Source: Saccharothrix sp. NRRL B-16348 (lineage in GTDB: Bacteria > Actinomycetota > Actinomycetes > Mycobacteriales > Pseudonocardiaceae). Taken from it: a stretch of DNA of 64,000 bases. Numbering within the stretch: the stretch's first letter is position 1; each line of letters starts with the position of its first letter. The position numbers and the translations under genes were made by a program. Below are positions 59,862 through 64,000 of this stretch, in pieces. The notes beneath the pieces were generated by a model. That model did not search any database. It saw only the letters and a list, made by a program, of their open reading frames with translations, and was not told the origin of the DNA. The stretch is taken from the NCBI RefSeq assembly GCF_001280085.1, contig NZ_LGED01000208.1, forward strand, positions 124,001 through 188,000, read 5' to 3'.

Positions 59862-61040
59862 TCAGCTGTGCTGGAACTCGGTGGCGTGCTTGCGGATGGC
59901 GTCGCGGTCCAGGAGCGGACGGCCGTCCTCCTCCTGCCTGCGCGCCAACCAGGTGCAGAAGGCGTCGAGGTCGACGTCGAGGTCCGAACCGGACAGAGCC
60001 CACGCGATCAGGGGCTTGGTGAACCGCGTGCGGACGCGGAGCTCGCGGCGGTTGCCGACCTGGTCGGGCGGCAGCGTCTCGTACGCCTCGGGGTGGGAGA
60101 GCTGGCCGGGCAGCTCGTAGGCGAAGGCGTGCGGCGTGGTGGGGCCGGACATGAAGGACTCGCCGAGGCCGGACCCGCTCAGCGCCGCGTCCGTGAGGGC
60201 CGTCAGGTGCGACAGGTCGAACCGGTCGTCGCCGTAGACGACCCGCAGCGACGTCAGCACCTCGGCCAACGGGGCGTTGCCGCCGCGCTCGCCGATGCCG
60301 CCCGCGGTGGCCGAGATCCACTCGGCGCCCGCTTCGTAGGCGGCCAGCGAATTGGCCGTGGCCATGCCGAGCATGTTGTGCGAGTGGATCTCGATCTCCG
60401 CGCCGTCGATGGCGGTGAGGTCCGAGATCACGTCGTACATCTGCCACGGCGCCAGGTAGGCGACCGTCTCGGCCAGCCGGAACCGGTCCGCGCCCGCGCC
60501 GAAGCCCGCAGCCACGTACGAGACCAGCCGCTCCCTCTCGGTGCGCGCACCGTCCTCGCCGCTGAAGGTGACGTGGAAGCCCCGTTCCTTGGCCATGTCG
60601 ATGGCGGCGTTCGCCACCGCGATGAGGTACTTGGTGCTCGGCGACGCGAGTTTGAGGGCGGCGTGCTCGGCCGACGTCGGGATCGACAGCATGACCGACC
60701 GGACGCCCAGGTGCTTGGCCTCGTCCAGTGCCTTGGCCACCTGCCGGCGGTCGCGCACCACCACCAGCGTGAGGCACTTGTCCGGGCCGACCGCCTCGTG
60801 CGCGGCCTCGATCATGTGGGTGTCGCCGGACTTCGAGCCGGAGATCATGCCGACCTCGACCAGCTCGACGCCGGTCTTGACCAGCAGCCGGGCGATGTAG
60901 GCCGTGGCCTCGGCGCCGAACTCGACGCCCGCCATGTGCGCGGAGTCGCGCAGCGTGGCGTCGGAGACGCTCGGTAGCGGCCGCGGTGTCCGCCCGCCGA
61001 CGGCGAGGAGACCCTCCCCGTCGTGTTCTCTTCCTGCCAT
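59862..61040 (-). CDS. Homocitrate/isopropylmalate synthase-like (DRE-TIM) enzyme
   Basis: 392 residues. SDATLRDSAHMAGVEF is the DRE-type metal and base motif, ISGSKSGDTHMIE follows, then FSGEDGARTERERL, AEIEIHSHNMLGMATANSLA (metal His-x-His) and GGIGERGGNAPLAEV, typical of the homocitrate, citramalate and isopropylmalate synthase branch rather than HMG-CoA lyases. These enzymes condense acetyl-CoA with a 2-oxo acid. It is first in the AmCP operon, so it probably makes or extends the carbon skeleton loaded on the carrier. No aconitase or isocitrate-type dehydrogenase follows, unlike in lysine synthesis. GGAGG precedes the ATG. Confidence 0.88.
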   Translation of the reverse strand: MAGREHDGEGLLAVGGRTPRPLPSVSDATLRDSAHMAGVEFGAEATAYIARLLVKTGVELVEVGMISGSKSGDTHMIEAAHEAVGPDKCLTLVVVRDRRQVAKALDEAKHLGVRSVMLSIPTSAEHAALKLASPSTKYLIAVANAAIDMAKERGFHVTFSGEDGARTERERLVSYVAAGFGAGADRFRLAETVAYLAPWQMYDVISDLTAIDGAEIEIHSHNMLGMATANSLAAYEAGAEWISATAGGIGERGGNAPLAEVLTSLRVVYGDDRFDLSHLTALTDAALSGSGLGESFMSGPTTPHAFAYELPGQLSHPEAYETLPPDQVGNRRELRVRTRFTKPLIAWALSGSDLDVDLDAFCTWLARRQEEDGRPLLDRDAIRKHATEFQHS

Positions 61041-61389
61041 GACCGTCCACTCCTCCCTAGAGGAAGTGCTCCTGGGTTTCGCAGTGCCGACCGCGCGGGC
61101 GTTCCGAAAAAGGGTGGATTGCCGTTACTCGCGAATCGAGTCCGCGGCGTCCTCTGCTGACCAAAAGCTTGGTCGTTCGCGGTCGGCACGGTCAAGATCC
61201 GGAACGTCAGGCCTTTGTGAAGCTTTGTCATGCGGATGTCGGACGCCGAAAAGTCGTGCAAGATCGACGTGGGCGACTGTCGAATAGCCTTTTCGGCGCT
61301 TGTCGGCCGACCCGGCCCGGCATTACCGTGGGTCGAATACCGACGCAGCGGCCGCGGCCGAGTGCCACCTGGTGGATGGGTGCAGTCGC
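61041..61389. promoter_or_regulatory. Divergent promoter region of the AmCP operon and the racemase-like gene
   Basis: 349 bp between divergent starts. It holds the 43-bp shared element (61190-61232) and a palindrome GACCAA-AAGC-TTGGTC at 61159-61174, both upstream of the AmCP operon. No protein-coding frame is supported. Confidence 0.55.
61190..61232 (-). promoter_or_regulatory. Shared 43-bp direct-repeat element, copy B
   Basis: On the minus strand it reads TGACA, TCACA, CCTGACG and TTGACC with core spacings of about 10, 11 and 15 bp, matching copy A (51542-51584) at 29 of 43 positions without a gap. It lies about 150-190 bp before the AmCP operon start and points toward it. Confidence 0.6.
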
Positions 61390-62118
61390 ATGGCAGTTTC
61401 CACCCCGCTCCGACTCGGGATGGTCGTCCCGCCGGAGAACCCGAACGCCGAACCCGAGCTGCACCGTTTCCTGGGATCCGCGATGCACCTGCACGTCATG
61501 CGCTTCCCGCTCACCCCCGGCAAGGGGCTGCGCGAGATGCTGGAGACCTACGACGAGGTGCTGCCGCAGGTGCTGGCGAACTTCGGCGGCCTGCCGCTGG
61601 ACGCCGCGGTCGTCTCGTGCAGCGGCTCGCACTACCTGCTCACGCCGAACGGCGACCGGGAGCTCTGCGCGAGGCTGAGCGAGCGCATGGGCATCCCCGT
61701 GCACTCCTCGACGCTGGCGAGCCTCGCGGCGTTGGAGGCGCTGGGCGTGACGAAGCTGAACCTGGTGTCGCCCTACGAGCCGTGGCTCACCGAACTGTCA
61801 CGGCGGTACTGGACCGACGCCGGCCTGGAGGTCGGTCAGGTGGTCTCCGTGCGGGCCGGCGGGCGCCACGCCCCGTACCGGGTCACGACCGCGGAGATCG
61901 TGGCACGCCTGCGCGCCGAGGACCCCGACCCCACCGTGCCGCTGCTGTTCACCGGGACGGGCATGGCCACCGCGGCGGCGCTGGAGGAGTCGGTCCGCGA
62001 CGGGCGCGGGGTGCTGCTCACGTCGAACCTGGCCAGCGCGTGGTGGGCCCTGCGCGTCACGGGTGCGCCCGCGGACGGCGACCCGCTGCTGGCCCGGCTG
62101 GCGCGCGCGGCGGCCTGA
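61390..62118 (+). CDS. Asp/Glu racemase superfamily protein (maleate isomerase/arylmalonate decarboxylase-like)
   Basis: 242 residues. VVSCSGSHYLLTPNGDREL has the first catalytic Cys; LLTSNLASAWWALRV near the C-terminus corresponds to the second loop but has Ser/Thr instead of a second Cys. A single-Cys pattern is known in arylmalonate decarboxylases, and two Cys in racemases and maleate isomerases. It could isomerise or decarboxylate a dicarboxylate in the AmCP pathway. It is divergent from the AmCP operon across a shared regulatory region and converges with the OmpR-type gene after 21 bp. Confidence 0.82.
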   Translation: MAVSTPLRLGMVVPPENPNAEPELHRFLGSAMHLHVMRFPLTPGKGLREMLETYDEVLPQVLANFGGLPLDAAVVSCSGSHYLLTPNGDRELCARLSERMGIPVHSSTLASLAALEALGVTKLNLVSPYEPWLTELSRRYWTDAGLEVGQVVSVRAGGRHAPYRVTTAEIVARLRAEDPDPTVPLLFTGTGMATAAALEESVRDGRGVLLTSNLASAWWALRVTGAPADGDPLLARLARAAA

Positions 62119-62139
62119 CGGGCGCCACGCGCGCCGGGG

Positions 62140-62802
62140 TCAGCCGCCGTGCCCGATGCGGTAGCCGACGCCCCGCACGGTCTTGATCCACGAACTGGAG
62201 CCGAGCTTGGCGCGCAGGCTGCTGACGTGGGTGTCGATCGTCCTGCTGGACCTGGTCCAGATGTCGTTCCAGATCTTGGCCATCAGCTCCTTGCGGGAGA
62301 TCACCGCCTCGGGGTTGGCGGCGAGCGCGCACAGCAGCTCGAACTCCTTGGCCGTCACCTCGACCAGCCGGCCGTCCAGCCTGACCTCGCGGGTCCGCCG
62401 GTCGATGCGCAGCAGGCAGAGCGAGATGAGGTCGGGGTGCTGCGGGCGGGCCCTGGCCCGGCGCGTCACGGCCTCGATGCGGGCCATCACCTCGCGGAAC
62501 CCGCACGACCGCACCACGCAGTCGTCCGCGCCGGCCCGGAGCGCGAGCACCCGGTCGAGTTCCGTGTCGCGGTTGGTGATCGCGATGACGGGCGTGCCGC
62601 CGTCGGCCCTGATCGCACGGCACAGCTCCAGGCCGTCGACGTCCGGCAGCTCCAGGTTGAGCAGCACGAGGTCGGTGCCGCGGTGCGCGCGGCGCGCCTC
62701 GGTCCCGGTGGTCACGGTGGTCACGTCGTAGCCCTGCCTGCGGAGGTCGCGCGCCAGCGCACCGCTCCCCTGGCCCTTCTGCTCGACGATGAGCAACTGC
62801 AT
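62140..62802 (-). CDS. Atypical OmpR-family response regulator lacking the phospho-acceptor Asp (paralogue 2)
   Basis: 220 residues, closely similar to the regulator at 50.3 kb. The winged helix is intact (ELMAKIWNDIWTRSSRTIDT, KTVRGVGYRIGHGG). In the receiver the phospho-acceptor position is Asn (LVLLNLELPDVDG, Asn49), the acidic pair is absent (LLIVEQKG) and the Lys region reads VVRSCGFREV. Phosphorylation is therefore unlikely, and a ligand-binding receiver is the probable mode. No kinase gene is nearby. The ATG at 62802 was chosen; a GTG at 62811 is also possible. Confidence 0.88.
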   Translation of the reverse strand: MQLLIVEQKGQGSGALARDLRRQGYDVTTVTTGTEARRAHRGTDLVLLNLELPDVDGLELCRAIRADGGTPVIAITNRDTELDRVLALRAGADDCVVRSCGFREVMARIEAVTRRARARPQHPDLISLCLLRIDRRTREVRLDGRLVEVTAKEFELLCALAANPEAVISRKELMAKIWNDIWTRSSRTIDTHVSSLRAKLGSSSWIKTVRGVGYRIGHGG

Positions 62803-63331
62803 GGCGACCACTTATCGGGAGGGCCGGCCGCGACGCGCGAGTCCGGCGACCCGGCCACCGGCGGACCACGTCGGATCGTCACCCGACCGTCGCGGTAATC
62901 GGCCGGGCCGGGCCGGGCCGCCGCCCGTTCCCGGCGAATTCCCGCCAACGTCCACCTGTCGTGGGCACCACGAACCCATATTCCCCATCCCCCTCGTTCG
63001 GCAGACCGCACGGAATCACTCGACCCTCGACGTGCTCCCCAAGGTAATCAGTGAACCGCACCCGGTCGGTCCCGCCAAACAGACCAACTCTCCGCACTCG
63101 TGGCGGCGTTCCGCAATCGGTCTCCGGGTTCCTGTCGGAATGGCGGCAGCCGCGTTCGCGGACGGGAAACAACCCGAGTCGCGAGCACGGCGACCGGACG
63201 CGCGGCGTACGGTGGTGCGTGTCTCCGTAACGCGGTGGCGGGCTCGGGCACCGGTCACCACAGGCTGTGACCTACGTCACATCGAGCGGGCTTGACCTTC
63301 ACATTTATGTGAGGCTTTGAGCATACGTGAC
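62803..63331. promoter_or_regulatory. Divergent promoter region of regulator 2 and the MFS gene
   Basis: 529 bp without a supported gene. Near the MFS start it contains a Crp/GlxR-like site (63266-63281), a second palindrome TCACAT-TT-ATGTGA (63299-63312), and TGACATGTCA overlapping the start codon at 63327-63336. Confidence 0.5.
63266..63281. promoter_or_regulatory. Crp/GlxR-type binding site
   Basis: TGTGACCTACGTCACA is an exact match to the actinobacterial GlxR/Crp consensus TGTGA-NN-TA-NN-TCACA, 50 bp upstream of the MFS start. It suggests cAMP-dependent or other Crp-family control. Confidence 0.6.
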
Positions 63332-64000
63332 ATGTCAACGTCGCACACAGCGTTACCGCCCGGCTCCACCGCCGTGGAGGGCCGGAAACTCCCCTTGTCA
63401 CCGCTGCTGGCATTGGCCACGGCGGCCTTCATGGTGATCCTGACCGAGGCGCTGCCCGCCGGTGTGCTGCCCGAGATGGCCGCCAGCCTGTCGGTCAGCG
63501 AGTCCGCGGCGGGGCAGGCGCTGACGATCTACGCCGTCGCCACCGGCCTCGCGGCGATCCCCATGTCCGCGATCACGGCGACCTGGCGGCGCAAGCCGCT
63601 CATGCTGATGGCGGTGGGCGGGTTCGCCCTCGCCAACATGGTCACGGCCTTCTCGTCCAACTACCTGCTGACCATGCTGTTCCGGTTCATCGGCGGGGTG
63701 GCCGCGGCCGTCGTGTGGGGACTGCTGGTCGCCTACGCCCGCCGGCTGGCGCCCGCGCACCTGCAGGGCCGGGCCATCGCGATCACCATGGCGGGCATCC
63801 CGCTCGCCCTGTCCCTCGGCATCCCGGCGGGCACGTTCCTCGGTGGGCTGTTCGGCTGGCGGCTGACGTTCGCCCTGGTGACCGTCGTCTCCCTGGTCCT
63901 GGTGGGGTGGATCTTCGCGTCCGTGCCGGACTACCCGGGACAGCGGCCGGAGCACCGGCAACCGATCCTGAAGGGTTTCGCCATCCCCGGTGTGGGGGCG
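63332..64000 (+). CDS. MFS transporter (DHA1 type), cut by the window edge
   Basis: 223 codons are visible from ATG 63332 and the frame is open at the right edge. The protein starts with a short Pro/Ser-rich leader, then membrane helices: LLALATAAFMVILTEALPAG, QALTIYAVATGLAAIPMSAI, motif A-like TATWRRKPLMLMAVGGFALA, RFIGGVAAAVVWGLLVAYAR and IPAGTFLGGLFGWRLTFALV. This pattern resembles AraJ-like and chloramphenicol-type exporters. It may be a second exporter of the cluster or belong to the next locus. Crp-like and palindromic sites lie upstream. Confidence 0.88.
   Translation, partial: MSTSHTALPPGSTAVEGRKLPLSPLLALATAAFMVILTEALPAGVLPEMAASLSVSESAAGQALTIYAVATGLAAIPMSAITATWRRKPLMLMAVGGFALANMVTAFSSNYLLTMLFRFIGGVAAAVVWGLLVAYARRLAPAHLQGRAIAITMAGIPLALSLGIPAGTFLGGLFGWRLTFALVTVVSLVLVGWIFASVPDYPGQRPEHRQPILKGFAIPGVGA

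Overview
The window is high-G+C actinobacterial DNA (about 70% G+C by eye), most like a Pseudonocardiales organism such as Saccharothrix, Actinosynnema or Lentzea. That placement is inferred from base composition, GTG and TTG starts, LAL, SARP-like and IclR style regulators, and modular PKS genes. It is not a database result.

Layout. Positions 1-4.3 kb carry a sugar-acid degradation locus: zinc alcohol dehydrogenase (cut by the edge), FAH-family hydrolase, IclR regulator, IlvD/Edd-type dehydratase and SDR dehydrogenase. Positions 4.3-9.0 kb hold two gene remnants, an ECF41-like sigma factor fused to a DoxX-like membrane piece, a secreted adenosine deaminase, a VOC protein and a lipoprotein intradiol dioxygenase. 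Positions 9.0-13.4 kb form an island of about 50% G+C with a tight four-gene operon: RuBisCO-like protein, histidine phosphatase, two-TM protein and an RpiB/LacA isomerase. Positions 13.6-15.9 kb are conserved actinobacterial genes (DUF218 and DUF4032 families). A truncated integrase at 16.4-16.9 kb marks the edge of the biosynthetic region.

The biosynthetic region runs from about 16.9 kb to beyond the right edge. It has a LAL regulator, a DHA2 exporter with a divergent TetR, and a minus-strand operon of about 27 kb (49.9 to 22.6 kb). That operon makes ethylmalonyl-CoA (CCR, carboxylase beta and epsilon subunits, KAS III, 3-hydroxyacyl-CoA dehydrogenase). It then builds a short polyketide with three PKS proteins: KSQ-AT-ACP loading, KS-AT-DH-KR-ACP, KS-AT-(dead KR)-ACP, and KS-AT-ACP-TE. 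Last come an FAD monooxygenase, an acyl-CoA dehydrogenase-like flavoprotein and two P450s. The predicted backbone is a tetraketide: acetyl starter, one enoyl unit, one beta-keto unit and one ethyl-branched beta-keto unit. Release could give an alkyl 4-hydroxy-2-pyrone or a free beta-diketo acid.

A second minus-strand operon (61.0 to 52.2 kb) encodes an amino-group carrier protein (LysW-type) pathway. It holds a homocitrate-synthase-like enzyme, LysW, LysX, LysY and LysZ homologues, a free class I glutamine amidotransferase, a Glu/Leu dehydrogenase-like protein, an adenylate-forming ligase and a PLP aminotransferase. The carrier ends in DWGQ instead of the usual DWGE, and no LysK-type release enzyme is seen. 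Two atypical OmpR-type regulators (50.3 and 62.1 kb), a MerR protein and an Asp/Glu-racemase-superfamily enzyme surround this operon. A 43-bp element, 29/43 identical without gaps, occurs both upstream of the AmCP operon and between MerR and the first OmpR regulator, which suggests shared control. The working inference is that the cluster joins a non-proteinogenic amino acid made on a protein carrier to a small ethyl-branched polyketide. I cannot match it to a known product.
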